A DNA stretch of 64,000 nucleotides from Ignavibacteria bacterium (GCA_016720145.1 JADJXV010000001.1:434001-498000), one strand, 5' to 3'. Shown: positions 1 through 9,521, counted from the stretch's first letter. Translations and numbers: made by a program. Notes: generated by a model not told the origin, from the letters alone.

Positions 1-7
1 CCCAATC

Positions 8-2041
8 TTACTTTATCGGTGTCTTTACTTCAAGCGAAACTGTTCGGCAGTAGTATCTTCCTTCGGGTAAGTTATTGTCATAGAGAAGGTTAGATGCGCC
101 GAGTCCTCGTACAGAACTAATCGTCGCTGTCGGCTTGAGTGAAAGTAAGAAATCTCGAACACTCACAGCACGTTCCTCGGAGAGTTGCAAATTGTGATCT
201 GCTTCACCAAGTCTGTCAGTAGTCCCGGTAATTGTGCTAACCGAAGTAGGTTGTAGAGCTTCATTCACGAATTTTTTCATCATGTCTTTATTTTGATCCG
301 AAATATCAGATCGGTCAAAGTCAAAGACTATCAGACTAAGTCTGCTCACTTCGAACTGATTTTGTGATTTAAGTATTGGGAAATAACACTCAGCAGACAC
401 TGTAGTACCATCTTTTTGCTTGATGGTTAATTCACCGCGTAATGAATCTTTCATGGTAATTACTTTACCTATTTTGGATGTTTCATCAGTGGATAATTCG
501 ATTGGAATAGAAGCTGGAGGAGCAGTTAACCCACTTGTCTGATTGATGAGTACACCTTTGTAACTCATAGTTAAATTCCAAGTATCTGCATTTTCCGGGT
601 GAAGTGTTTGGACAGAAAAGAGTTGTTTGTTCTGAACCGGAGCGAACTCTAAAAATCGTGAATGAACAACCGGCGAAAGCACGAAAGCATTATCAGATGT
701 AATTTCAGCACGCCTATTCTCTTCCATACCTTCTTTATACTTTTGATTGGATGGTAACTCCGGTATGTCGCGAGTCTGCAGTACAAATCTTTCTAAAGGA
801 ATAGACCATTCTTTTGAGAGCAGGGTTGCTATAGTATTAGCGCGCTCTTTAGCTAAAGCATTCCGTTGGGCTGAAGTTGGTAATTCTTTACCATCCGTTG
901 TGCCTGTAATTATAATTTTTTGATTAGGCAGTGCGCTCAAGCGTTTACCCAATAAATTTAACATCATATAATACGTAGGCAATGTTTCTTTTGGAAGATT
1001 TGCCTCTGTAAATTGTGTTTGATTTTTCGAACTTGCAATATATTTTACAGGAAGTTCAGCACTTGCACTATCAAAAAATATATACGGCAATAAGGGGAAA
1101 GTCTGTGTGACTACCGTTTCTTGTACTTGAAGTGGTACACTACTTATAGATTGAATCACAACAGCCGGCGGTGGAACCACTTTGGGTACTTCAACAATTA
1201 CAAGCGGCGGCGGCGGCGGAGGCGGCGGAGGTGGCGGAGGAGGTGGTGGCGGTGGAGCAGGTAATTCTTTTCCAAATTCATATCTGATACCTACTCCAAT
1301 ATTCAAACAGTTTACATTCCATTCTGATGTTGAAATTATAGAACCTATTCCATATCTATAGCTTACCTCCGGATAAAGGTAAATGTCTGGTTGAAATTCA
1401 AAATCTGCTCCAATTGCTCCGAGTACACCATAAGCAGTACTTATTCCGGGGATTTTACCGGCTGCTACTGTGTGTTTACGTGTTCCGTCAGAATACAAGA
1501 CACCATTTGGTGATGTAATTTCTTCTGTTTGTGTGAAGTCGTTACCAATGATAGGATTACCTACATCAAATCCAACTCGAGCATAGATTGGAATGTCAGG
1601 AATAGGGTATAATTTCAGCCCGATATCGAGTAAAATGTATTGTAAATTGGCAGTATATACGTGATGGCGAACTAGTGGAACGTATTGATTTGTATTGGGG
1701 TCGAGAATTTCAAACGAAGAATTGTCAGCTTCGAGGGTTGCAGGGCGGGATGTATAAATCAAACGTCCACTTGCTTCTAAGAAATCAGGTAATAATTTGT
1801 AATCAAATGTAATTCCTGCGAAATAACCGGATGAAACACCGTCGGTGAAAATACCGCAATCAGTAGCTTCAGGCAGTACGGAAAGAGAAGTTTTATTCCA
1901 AACTTTTGTATAGCCTCCAATCAATCCGATTGAATAATTACCGCGCACATTACTTAATGAATCTGTGGGAATTTCCTCAGAATTTGATGTAAATAATGGA
2001 ATAAACAAAAGTGAAAGAAGCAGGTAGTATTTTATGATCAT
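8..2041 (-). CDS. OmpA-family outer-membrane protein with polyproline linker
   Basis: A 677-residue envelope protein. A signal peptide (hydrophobic residues 2-18) leads into an N-terminal region of about 240 residues rich in alternating beta-strand patterns, as in small outer-membrane barrels. A run of 17 consecutive prolines (residues 263-279) follows. Then come two OmpA-like peptidoglycan-binding regions: the first starts near FFDSASAELP (about residue 325), the second near IVFDFDRSDI (about residue 570) and runs to the end with TGTTDRLGEADHNLQLSEERA. OmpA domains normally bind diaminopimelate in the cell wall, so the likely role is to anchor the outer membrane to peptidoglycan. The region between them (about 455-560) looks like an extra Ig-like/beta domain. 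The polyproline run would probably need EF-P for efficient translation. The family is sure; the exact function is not. Confidence 0.88.
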   Translation of the reverse strand: MIIKYYLLLSLLFIPLFTSNSEEIPTDSLSNVRGNYSIGLIGGYTKVWNKTSLSVLPEATDCGIFTDGVSSGYFAGITFDYKLLPDFLEASGRLIYTSRPATLEADNSSFEILDPNTNQYVPLVRHHVYTANLQYILLDIGLKLYPIPDIPIYARVGFDVGNPIIGNDFTQTEEITSPNGVLYSDGTRKHTVAAGKIPGISTAYGVLGAIGADFEFQPDIYLYPEVSYRYGIGSIISTSEWNVNCLNIGVGIRYEFGKELPAPPPPPPPPPPPPPPPPPLVIVEVPKVVPPPAVVIQSISSVPLQVQETVVTQTFPLLPYIFFDSASAELPVKYIASSKNQTQFTEANLPKETLPTYYMMLNLLGKRLSALPNQKIIITGTTDGKELPTSAQRNALAKERANTIATLLSKEWSIPLERFVLQTRDIPELPSNQKYKEGMEENRRAEITSDNAFVLSPVVHSRFLEFAPVQNKQLFSVQTLHPENADTWNLTMSYKGVLINQTSGLTAPPASIPIELSTDETSKIGKVITMKDSLRGELTIKQKDGTTVSAECYFPILKSQNQFEVSRLSLIVFDFDRSDISDQNKDMMKKFVNEALQPTSVSTITGTTDRLGEADHNLQLSEERAVSVRDFLLSLKPTATISSVRGLGASNLLYDNNLPEGRYYCRTVSLEVKTPIK

Positions 2042-2073
2042 AGATTATAGGGTTGATTATTTTAACTTCAAAA

Positions 2074-2081
2074 CAAACATA
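2074..2081 (-). promoter_or_regulatory. Candidate -7 element of the OmpA-like gene
   Basis: On the minus strand the sequence TATGTTTG matches the Bacteroidota -7 consensus TAnnTTTG and lies about 33 bases before the ATG at 2041. A weak TTTC sits 19 bases upstream in place of the usual TTTG. The match is short and the region is AT-rich, so it is only suggestive. Confidence 0.35.
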
Positions 2082-2213
2082 AGCAAATAATTTGTAGTCC
2101 GAAAGCTGACAAAGAATAATTTAGATTCTAAAATAATAAAGGTGAAAAAAAGTTACGTTTTGTAGGACAGAGACTACATTTTTGTCATCTTTTGTCTGAT
2201 ATTTAACAAAAAA

Positions 2214-2239
2214 AAAGCATGAAATATGTTTCACGCTTT
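2214..2239 (-). terminator. Rho-independent terminator after the Gly/Ser-rich gene
   Basis: An 11-base inverted repeat with one mismatch (AAAGCATGAAA / TTTCACGCTTT, 4-base loop) is followed on the minus strand by a T run (the A run at 2208-2213). It lies 23 bases beyond the stop of the minus-strand gene ending at 2262. The T run on the other side would also let it act on plus-strand transcripts. Confidence 0.7.
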
Positions 2240-2261
2240 TTCATTTTTAAAAAATGAAATT

Positions 2262-2921
2262 CTAACTGAATGATGAATTCGATTCAAAATTGGAATCATA
2301 ACCTTTACGACGTCGTTTGATAATGAGGACGATAACAAAGATAATTCCACCCACGATTAGTATTGTAAAGAAGAGAGTTCCATACGAAAAAGTAGGTGGA
2401 TACACTTCCACCGTACCATCGGGATTAGTGACATAGCTAGGACGAGAATAATAATACGCCGGATGAAAGGGAGTATGCCACATAAAAGGAATACTGCCCA
2501 TCATATATCCCATCATAAAACCATCACCTCGACCACCGTAATTATGTACAACGTAATTTTGATTTGCACCTTGACTATTACGTAGCTGCATAGGTGTGCT
2601 CTGCCTTGGTACACCATAAGAACGAGTATAATCTTGTTTTGAATTTAAACGATTACCTCCAAAGCTCGATTTGGGAGTGGAATATGAACGAGAAGGGGAA
2701 GATTTACCATACGATGGAGTACTAGGCCTAGAATATGACTTACTACGACTGCCACCAAAGCTTCCGCCACCTCCACGACTGCCTCCAAAACTTCTGCCAC
2801 CTCCTCCACGACTGCCTCCAAAGCTACCTTTGGCATCTGCAATAAAAGGAAGAAAAACAAAAGAAAACATAGTAAATAACAGTAGTATCAATCCATTACC
2901 GGATGTTTGACGTATTTTCAT
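2262..2921 (-). CDS. Gly/Ser-rich single-pass membrane protein, unknown function
   Basis: A 219-residue protein with a signal peptide (hydrophobic to about residue 28, ending FIADAKG). A low-complexity stretch built from SFGGSRGGGG units (about 33-60) is followed by a Ser/Pro/Tyr-rich stretch, then a segment with WHTPFHPAYYYSRPSY. One transmembrane helix lies at about 183-201, followed by KRRRKG and a Ser/Asn-rich tail. This topology puts the Gly-rich part outside the cytoplasmic membrane and a short tail inside. The start codon overlaps the stop of the upstream 160-residue gene in an ATGA arrangement, so the two are translationally coupled. I do not recognise a family beyond generic Gly-rich secreted proteins and assign no function. 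Confidence 0.75.
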   Translation of the reverse strand: MKIRQTSGNGLILLLFTMFSFVFLPFIADAKGSFGGSRGGGGRSFGGSRGGGGSFGGSRSKSYSRPSTPSYGKSSPSRSYSTPKSSFGGNRLNSKQDYTRSYGVPRQSTPMQLRNSQGANQNYVVHNYGGRGDGFMMGYMMGSIPFMWHTPFHPAYYYSRPSYVTNPDGTVEVYPPTFSYGTLFFTILIVGGIIFVIVLIIKRRRKGYDSNFESNSSFS

Positions 2922-3400
2922 GCAAAAACTCCTTCAACTTGTGTAGAATCATCATCATTTCTAAAAGTCAATTCAGCTCTAAATGTCACGGGCTCAGAAG
3001 TATCCGGCGCTCGATTGAATAAAGCTTTTATTCCGCCATCTTTTGCAACACCGTTTTTAATATGTACAAGTAAACTAATCAGCCCGTCGAGTGATTGATC
3101 ATTTCTGAAAACAACAGTATTCTCAATTTCCCCATCACTTTCAATTGTAAGGAGTTGAAGATTTTGAGCTTCTTCTTCATCAAATGCTGCAGGACGGATT
3201 TTTATGTTTTCAAAATAATCTTGGAAGATTTGTTTTGTGTACATATTCTTATCTGATCCTTCATAACGAATCACTGCATCAAAAGTTCCGTCTTCTTCGA
3301 GATTCAAGAAAATTTCTTTTATACCACCAAGCTGTTCACCATTGTAATAGACTGCTGTATTTTCAATTCGTCCATTACTTTCAATAGAAAATGACCGCAT
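2918..3400 (-). CDS. Uncharacterised protein of two tandem repeats
   Basis: A 160-residue soluble, acidic protein made of two homologous halves. Residues 3-40 and 83-120 align with an offset of exactly 80 residues: IESNGRIENTAVYYN in the first half, IESDGEIENTVVFRN in the second. Both are followed by a predicted helix (GGIKEIFLNLEEDG, DGLISLLVHIKNG). There is no signal peptide, so it is probably cytoplasmic. Its stop overlaps the start of the Gly/Ser-rich membrane protein gene by four bases, indicating an operon and perhaps a functional pair. I do not recognise a family. Confidence 0.75.
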   Translation of the reverse strand: MRSFSIESNGRIENTAVYYNGEQLGGIKEIFLNLEEDGTFDAVIRYEGSDKNMYTKQIFQDYFENIKIRPAAFDEEEAQNLQLLTIESDGEIENTVVFRNDQSLDGLISLLVHIKNGVAKDGGIKALFNRAPDTSEPVTFRAELTFRNDDDSTQVEGVFA

Positions 3401-3463
3401 GATTTGCCTTTAGTATGAGAAATAAATGTGAGGGCGATTTTACGGAATGTAATGTTAATTATT

Positions 3464-5311
3464 TTAAGCTACTGTTTCTTCTAATGATTTTTGTTTTTTC
3501 TGTGCTCGTAGTCTTAGATTAGTATCGAGGATTTTCTTTCGAATTCTGATACTCACCGGTGAAACTTCGAGTAATTCATCATCTTCGATGAATTCAATAA
3601 ACTGTTCCAAACTCATTTTACGAGGAGTCTCAAGTCTGATGATACCATCAGAACCGCTTGCGCGCATGTTTGTTAAGTGTTTGGCTCTACAAGGGTTGAC
3701 TTGAATATCTTCTTCACGAGCATTCTCTCCGACGACCATTCCTTCGTAAATATCTACACCCGGCTCGACAAAAAGAACTCCACGTTCTTGGACACTTTCA
3801 AGAGAATAACCGGTCGCTGTTCCATTTTCCATAGATACCATCGATCCTTTTGTACGACCGCTGATGGCACCTTTATACGGCTGGAAATCATGGAAAGTAT
3901 GATGGATAATACCTTCGCCTCGAGTAGAAGTGAGAAATTCTGTTCTGAATCCGATAAGTCCACGGGCCGGTACATAAAACTCGACACGAATAATATCACC
4001 TTGCGGAACCATATTCACCATTTCACCGCGACGACGACCGAGAATTTCAATGACTGTTCCGACATGTTTATCGGGGACATCGACTAACACGTGTTCAATC
4101 GGCTCGACTAAAACTCCATTTTCATCACGGCGCATAAGTACTTCGGGCTTGGATACAGCGAATTCATATCCTTCTCGACGCATAGTTTCAATTAATATCG
4201 CTAATTGCAATTCACCTCGACCAGATACTTTAAACACATCTGCCTGATCGGTATCAACTACTCTAAGTGCAACATTCACTCTAAGCTCTCTGTAGAGTCT
4301 TTCACGAAGCTTTGGAGTAGTGACATGCTTACCTTCACGACCGGCAAACGGCGAAGTATTAACACAGAAATACATTGCAATAGTTGGTTCTTCTACGTTC
4401 ACATATGGCAAAGCTTCTGGATTCGCTGCATCACAAATTGTCTCACCAATATAAACATTTTCAAACCCTGAAAAAGCAATGATTTCACCTGCTTCTGCCG
4501 AATCAATCGCAACTTGATTAACACCTTCGTATGCATACATTTTAGTTATTTTTTGCTGCTCCGTGCTACCATTTATATGAATTAGGGCAACAGAATCACC
4601 TACTTTTACTCGTCCGCAATGAATTCTGCCAATCGTAATTCGACCAACGTAATCACTCCAACCGAGTGAAGTCACAATCATTTGGAATGGATGTTCCGGT
4701 TGATGTTTAGGTCCTGGAATTGATTCGAGGATGGTATCAAAGAGCGGACCAAGTGTAGTAGAGTCATCCTCTAATGAGCGTTTAGCAATTCCCTGACGTG
4801 CGATAGCATATATGACAGGGAAGTGTAATTGATCATAATCTGCGCCTAAGGCGATGAATAATTCTAGAATTTCATCTAGAACTTCTGCAGCACGTGCATC
4901 GGAGCGGTCAATTTTATTTATCACGACGATAGGAACTAGGTGTAATTCCAAAGCTTTCTTAAGTACAAAGCGAGTTTGAGGGAGTGGGCCCTCTGCGGCA
5001 TCGACGAGTAACAACACTCCATCAACCATACTGAGGATACGTTCTACTTCTCCACCAAAATCTGAGTGACCCGGTGTGTCAACGATATTGATTTTTTTAC
5101 CTTTCCAATGAACTGAGGCGTTTTTTGCCATGATGGTAATACCTTTTTCACGTTCGAGGTCATTGGAGTCCATTATTCTTTCGGCAACGATTTGATTGGC
5201 GCGAAAAGTACCTGATTGTCGTAAAAGGTGGTCAACTAATGTGGTTTTTCCATGGTCAACGTGGGCTATAATAGCGATGTTCCGCATGTCGGAACGTGTT
5301 GCAATACTCAT
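3464..5311 (-). CDS. typA: Ribosome-binding GTPase TypA/BipA
   Basis: A 615-residue translational GTPase, the usual length for TypA/BipA. The G1 motif AHVDHGKTT is at residues 16-24, the switch I region EREKGITI at 53-60, the G3 motif DTPGH at 78-82 and the G4 motif NKID near 132. The EF-G-like domains III and V and the TypA-specific C-terminal domain follow (GRGELQLAILIETMRREGYE; ENGTATGYSLESVQERG). TypA binds the 70S ribosome at the EF-G site and affects ribosome assembly and stress or low-temperature growth. The minus-strand leader contains TATTTTTG (5354-5361), a possible -7 element. The gene is intact, in contrast to several neighbours. Confidence 0.97.
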   Translation of the reverse strand: MSIATRSDMRNIAIIAHVDHGKTTLVDHLLRQSGTFRANQIVAERIMDSNDLEREKGITIMAKNASVHWKGKKINIVDTPGHSDFGGEVERILSMVDGVLLLVDAAEGPLPQTRFVLKKALELHLVPIVVINKIDRSDARAAEVLDEILELFIALGADYDQLHFPVIYAIARQGIAKRSLEDDSTTLGPLFDTILESIPGPKHQPEHPFQMIVTSLGWSDYVGRITIGRIHCGRVKVGDSVALIHINGSTEQQKITKMYAYEGVNQVAIDSAEAGEIIAFSGFENVYIGETICDAANPEALPYVNVEEPTIAMYFCVNTSPFAGREGKHVTTPKLRERLYRELRVNVALRVVDTDQADVFKVSGRGELQLAILIETMRREGYEFAVSKPEVLMRRDENGVLVEPIEHVLVDVPDKHVGTVIEILGRRRGEMVNMVPQGDIIRVEFYVPARGLIGFRTEFLTSTRGEGIIHHTFHDFQPYKGAISGRTKGSMVSMENGTATGYSLESVQERGVLFVEPGVDIYEGMVVGENAREEDIQVNPCRAKHLTNMRASGSDGIIRLETPRKMSLEQFIEFIEDDELLEVSPVSIRIRKKILDTNLRLRAQKKQKSLEETVA

Positions 5312-5589
5312 AAATCCTTAGCAAATAAAATAAAAATTGAAATTCAAACTTTGCAAAAATACGGAAAAACCGTTCAAAGTCGGCTTCTGAGAAGATATTA
5401 TGTAGAAATGTATGGTGACTGAGTGAAGTTGAAATAGACGAAAAATTAGTGCAGATGTACCATACTTATCAATTCAACAATAGAATTGAGAACATTGTAA
5501 AATACTTATGTCATACCACTAAATTATGATTGTATAATACCAATAAATTTTGGACTTGAGATCATATAACTATAATAATAGATAATTGG

Positions 5590-6708
5590 TTAATTAATTT
5601 CCATCATATCGATAAATTGCTTGAAAAGATAATCCGAATCATGTGGTCCGGGTGAAGACTCAGGGTGATATTGTACAGAGAAAATTGGCAAGTCACGATG
5701 CCGTATCCCGGAGAGAGTATTATCATTTAAATTAATGTGGGTAGGTTCGAGTTCATCAGGAAGTGATGTGATATCTACAGCGAAGCCATGATTTTGCGAA
5801 CTGATTTCAATACTATTTGTAAGCAGATTTTTAACCGGATGATTAGCACCGCGATGTCCGAATTTGAGCTTATATGTTTTTGCGCCAAAAGCTAGTGCTA
5901 ATAGTTGATGACCTAAACATATCCCAAAAATTGGTTTTTTATCATGCAGCTTTTTAATAGTATCAATTGCATGTTTTGTAGCTGCAGGATCTCCCGGACC
6001 ATTTGATAAGAATATGCCGTCAGGTTGAAATTCCAAAACTTCCTCAGCAGAAGTATGAGCAGGGAAAATAGTCACATCACACCCATAGTCTGAGAGACGA
6101 CGTAATATATTGCGTTTTATACCGTAATCTAAGGCTGCCACTTTATATCTTTTCTTTTGATGCATTTCAGGTAATGTAAAGTGTTCGGGATGAGAGCTCC
6201 ATGTATATTTCTTCGAACAAGTTACTTTACCTGACAAGTCCAATCCTTCCATAGAATCTAATGACTTAGCTCTGCCAACCAAAACCATTGGATTTAATTC
6301 TTTGGTTGAAATTATACCACGCATTGCGCCTTCAGTTCTTAATATTCTGACCAACATTCTCGTATCGACTCCCTCGATTCCTAATTTGTTATTTTCTTGT
6401 AGCCATAATCCAAGTGATTTGTGCGCTCGAAAATTAGAATAATGGGCTGAATATTCCTTTACTATCATTCCTTCGGCATGAATAGAGTCTGATTCATTAT
6501 CCTCATCATTAACTCCATAATTACCAATATGTGGATAGGTAAAAGTCATTATCTGACCATGATAACTCGGATCAGTCATAATCTCTTGATATCCAGTCAT
6601 CGCTGTATTAAAAACTACTTCCCCTTGAGATTCAGATTCTAAGTCACCGAATCCATAACCTTGAAAAATCACACCGTTTTCTAAAGCCAATAATGCCGTT
6701 TTTTTCAT
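5590..6708 (-). CDS. carA: Carbamoyl-phosphate synthase small subunit (glutaminase)
   Basis: A 372-residue protein of normal length for CarA. It hydrolyses glutamine and channels ammonia to CarB to make carbamoyl phosphate for arginine and pyrimidine synthesis. The N-terminal CPSase domain shows GEVVFNTAMTGYQEIMTDPSY. The C-terminal class I amidotransferase domain has the triad: Cys264 in GICLGHQLL, His348 and Glu350 in YHPESSPGPHD. carB is not adjacent, as is common in this phylum. The 278 bases between its stop and the typA start hold no gene I can see. It is divergent from the HNH gene across a short shared promoter region. Confidence 0.97.
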   Translation of the reverse strand: MKKTALLALENGVIFQGYGFGDLESESQGEVVFNTAMTGYQEIMTDPSYHGQIMTFTYPHIGNYGVNDEDNESDSIHAEGMIVKEYSAHYSNFRAHKSLGLWLQENNKLGIEGVDTRMLVRILRTEGAMRGIISTKELNPMVLVGRAKSLDSMEGLDLSGKVTCSKKYTWSSHPEHFTLPEMHQKKRYKVAALDYGIKRNILRRLSDYGCDVTIFPAHTSAEEVLEFQPDGIFLSNGPGDPAATKHAIDTIKKLHDKKPIFGICLGHQLLALAFGAKTYKLKFGHRGANHPVKNLLTNSIEISSQNHGFAVDITSLPDELEPTHINLNDNTLSGIRHRDLPIFSVQYHPESSPGPHDSDYLFKQFIDMMEIN

Positions 6709-6779
6709 AAATCACAATAATCTAAACATAGTTTTTTTTACATTACTAAAAAATGTAAGTATTAAAAGAATTTCAAAAG

Positions 6780-6787
6780 CAAAGTTA
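6780..6787 (-). promoter_or_regulatory. Candidate -7 promoter element for carA
   Basis: Minus-strand TAACTTTG is a full match to the Bacteroidota -7 consensus TAnnTTTG, about 72 bases before the carA ATG, and would give a leader of roughly 65 bases. No clear -33 TTTG is seen at the usual spacing. The same octamer occurs before the RRM gene. Confidence 0.4.
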
Positions 6788-6810
6788 AGGCATTTTTTCG
6801 TAAGTTTAAG

Positions 6811-7452
6811 GTGGCAGAGAACAATATTCTCCTTAAATCAACAAAGGGGGTTGCATTCAGTACAAAATCAATATCATTGACTCTGGTAGTACCTACTGTT
6901 GTATTGCCCAGTCATTCAAGTAATTCAAATTCTTTAGTTTCAACATCGCTAAACAATAAAGTATTGGTTCTTAATCAAAGTTATGAACCTGTTAGTGTTT
7001 GTAATGCTAAAAAAGCATTTCTTCTTATTTATATGTTGAAGGCAGAAGTAGTTGCTGAGAGGAAAAACCGAACCTTACGTTCCGTGAATGCTACCTTTCC
7101 TTTTCCGAGTGTCATTAGAGTTTCAGCTTATATTAGAGTCCCATTTAAGAAGATTGAATTATCGAGAAAGAATATTCTAAGAAGGGATAATTTTCGATGC
7201 CAATATTGTAATTCAACTAATCAACCATTGACACTCGATCATATCATTCCACGATCGAGAGGCGGGACTGATGTTTGGGAAAATTTAGTAGCCGCTTGTG
7301 TAAAGTGTAATAATCGCAAAGGAAATCGCACTCCTGAGGAAGCACAAATGAAGCTCTTGTCTAGCCCAAGACGCCCACATCATGTGATGTTTTTAAAGCA
7401 ATTTATGGGGAATTTAGACGAAAACTGGAAACCATACTTATTCATAGATTAG
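6811..7452 (+). CDS. HNH endonuclease
   Basis: A 213-residue HNH nuclease of the type widespread in Bacteroidota. The N-terminal conserved block VLVLNQSYEPVSVCNAKKA is followed by a C-terminal HNH/zinc domain: CQYC, then LTLDHIIPRSRGG (catalytic DH), then NLVAACVKCNNRKGNR. The four cysteines (CxxC...CxxC) form the zinc site and the histidine cluster the active site. The frame opens at a GTG (6811), giving an N-terminal extension of about 47 residues before the conserved block; a later TTG start is possible and no strong Shine-Dalgarno decides it. A role in DNA metabolism is likely, but the substrate is unknown. It is divergent from carA. Confidence 0.85.
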   Translation: MAENNILLKSTKGVAFSTKSISLTLVVPTVVLPSHSSNSNSLVSTSLNNKVLVLNQSYEPVSVCNAKKAFLLIYMLKAEVVAERKNRTLRSVNATFPFPSVIRVSAYIRVPFKKIELSRKNILRRDNFRCQYCNSTNQPLTLDHIIPRSRGGTDVWENLVAACVKCNNRKGNRTPEEAQMKLLSSPRRPHHVMFLKQFMGNLDENWKPYLFID

Positions 7453-7565
7453 TTTTCGACTTAATGATAGTAATTAAGTTACCTTTTATGATGTAACTAA
7501 ATATTTCATCATCGTGTCTGTAAAACTGAAACCGATAACTAAAGTAGATATTTTGGAGAATAGCA

Positions 7566-8129
7566 ATGTCGACTGCACCAAGAAAGCCGAGTGAAGAGGA
7601 ACTTCAAGATGCGACCCAAGGGTTTCGCAATGGAAGTTCGTCGGCTTTTCAAATGTTGTATCGGTATCATTCCCAAAGCGTTTATCGGTTTTGCCTTCGA
7701 ATGGTGGGAGAGCAAAATACAGCACAAGATGCCTTTCAAGAAACATTTATCAAAGTCTTTGAACATAGATCTGAGTTTCGTGGGGATCATTTTCCGGCCT
7801 GGTTATTTATAATCGCAAGAAGAGTTTGCCTAAATCACCTCCGATCACAGAAAAAACATGATGAATTTGACGAAGAAATACATGGTGAAGTTACATACAT
7901 GAGAGAATCTGACTTTGGAATGAAAATGTGTGTAGAAAAAGCATTGCTCATGTTGCCTGTGCAGCTACGCGAAGCAGCAATACTCCGGGAATATGAAGGT
8001 TATTCCTATCAGGAAATTGCTTCAATTGTCGGTATAGATTTGTCACTTGCAAAAGTTCGAGTTCACCGTGCTCGATTGCTCCTTAAGAAAATTTTAGCAC
8101 CTGTCGTTCAGGAATGGTATGAATCATAA
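7566..8129 (+). CDS. ECF-type RNA polymerase sigma factor
   Basis: A 187-residue sigma-70 family protein lacking regions 1 and 3. Region 2 is at about 30-100 (LYRYHSQSVYRFCLRMVG, then DAFQETFIKVFEH and WLFIIARRVCLNHLRS). Region 4 is at about 130-180, with the helix-turn-helix YSYQEIASIVGIDLSLAKVR recognising the -35 element. GGAG lies 9 bases before the ATG. Its last codons overlap the start of the next gene, which begins like an anti-sigma factor; that is the usual sigma/anti-sigma operon order. It probably directs transcription of the surface-protein locus downstream, but the partner gene is broken here. Confidence 0.92.
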   Translation: MSTAPRKPSEEELQDATQGFRNGSSSAFQMLYRYHSQSVYRFCLRMVGEQNTAQDAFQETFIKVFEHRSEFRGDHFPAWLFIIARRVCLNHLRSQKKHDEFDEEIHGEVTYMRESDFGMKMCVEKALLMLPVQLREAAILREYEGYSYQEIASIVGIDLSLAKVRVHRARLLLKKILAPVVQEWYES

Positions 8130-9521
8130 CCTACTTATATCAAAATATTTAGACGGCGAGCTTTCTTTTGATGAAGACAACGAGTTACGTCGTTTACTGT
8201 CCGAAAGCTCAGCCATAAAAGAAGATTTTGATTCTGCGACAATGCTTCATTTTATGATGAAAGATGATTCTGAGTCCAAGTTCCTCATCGGATTTATTCT
8301 TCAAACTGAAGAACTTAATTATTAGGAAATATGCAAATGTACCAATAGAAGACAAACCAAACAAAGGCAAAAATGTCCGTAATTTGTACATTAGGTCTGC
8401 CATGCTGCTTATTGTACTATTTGTAATGCCGATTGGTGATACAACTTATTGATTGTTTTGCAGACAGTTCCGCCAAATCCGATAGAAATACAAATGATGA
8501 AAGCACTGCCACGTTCCTTTACGATCATCAGGATTAATGCAGTGCAACCTCATAATAAGTTGAATAACTTAAATTTCAACAAATGAACCTAAAGTTAGCA
8601 ACTTCGAAAAGCTCATCACGTATACATCAGACTTAAAAAGTACAATAAATACATCATATTCGCATGATGGCTCCATTTTAGAGTCTTTTAACACTATAAA
8701 TGCAGTAATCCACTGAAACAACGACTCGAAATTTAATTGCAAGAATTCTCAAAATTCAATCTGCAGCGAAATGTCATAACTCCTAGAAACGACTTCAAAT
8801 AATACAATTAGTACTATCCCCGTACAACAAGTTTCAAGTATTACCTCTACCCAAATTGCACTCCAACCTTTAGTGATTACAACCAAACCATTCCAAGATA
8901 TCGTCACTGATGTACAGGTAAATACATTCGTTTCTACAATGATATCGCTTCCGGGCGATTATACTAACACAACTTCAACTTTTTCCCAAAGTATTGCATA
9001 CGCAATTGGGAATGATAATAGAGTAGGTCATGAAGTCGGCTATTTTGGTTATTCTTATAATGATGGAGGTACAGTACTCATACCACAGATCAAATATCAC
9101 CGGCACTTCAGGTAAAACACTCGGAATGGACGATCCATCGCCAGGCGCAAATGATGCAATCTAAAGAACGATCATCCTCAGCTTGTCCAATGGCTTTGAT
9201 GAACGAAAATTGTCGAATATTCTTTAGAGAAGAACATGTATTGGGGAGCCGCATTTTACGAGCGGACTATGCTTCAAATCAGGCAACATTTCATTCAATG
9301 GTCGTGTAGGATTAGGTGGGTCAAATGATGGTCCTATGGCATTCTCTCGAGCGTTTGCTCGCTATAGTGTCTATTCCGGTGTTGCTTTGACGCTAGGCGC
9401 AGAGGCAAATGCATTTATGATTCATGCCCCTATGATTTCCGGAAAGCAATTTGATGTTAGTTCAGGAGTTTCACTTGTTTATGGCATGCAAATCAAATTT
9501 AACGAACTGCAAAGTTGGTGA
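8119..9521 (+). pseudogene. Eroded anti-sigma/outer-membrane protein gene
   Basis: A decayed reading frame follows the sigma factor with an 11-base overlap. Its first 54 residues (MNHNLLISKYLDGELSFDED) resemble the N-terminus of anti-sigma factors, without the zinc cysteines. After a shift near 8280 the frame continues to a transmembrane helix (MLLIVLFVMPIG) ending at 8452. Further pieces lie in other frames: DCFADSSAKSDRNTNDEST (from 8451), a Thr/Ser-rich periplasmic-like piece (about 8800-9100) and a C-terminal barrel-like piece (about 9270-9521, ending GVSLVYGMQIKF). Stops occur in every frame between about 8530 and 8780. The original product was probably a membrane anti-sigma protein with a large envelope domain, or two genes. 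The number of lesions exceeds that of any other gene here, which argues for real decay. Confidence 0.6.

Noticed and set aside
2645..2910. Open frames on both strands through the Gly-rich repeat, with Val/Glu-rich or Leu/Pro-rich products
   Set aside because: They are shadows of the GGN/AGN codon repeats of the minus-strand Gly/Ser-rich gene; their composition is low-complexity and they have no ribosome site.
3677..4087. A 136-codon plus-strand frame inside typA
   Set aside because: It lies opposite a highly conserved gene and its product resembles no known protein.
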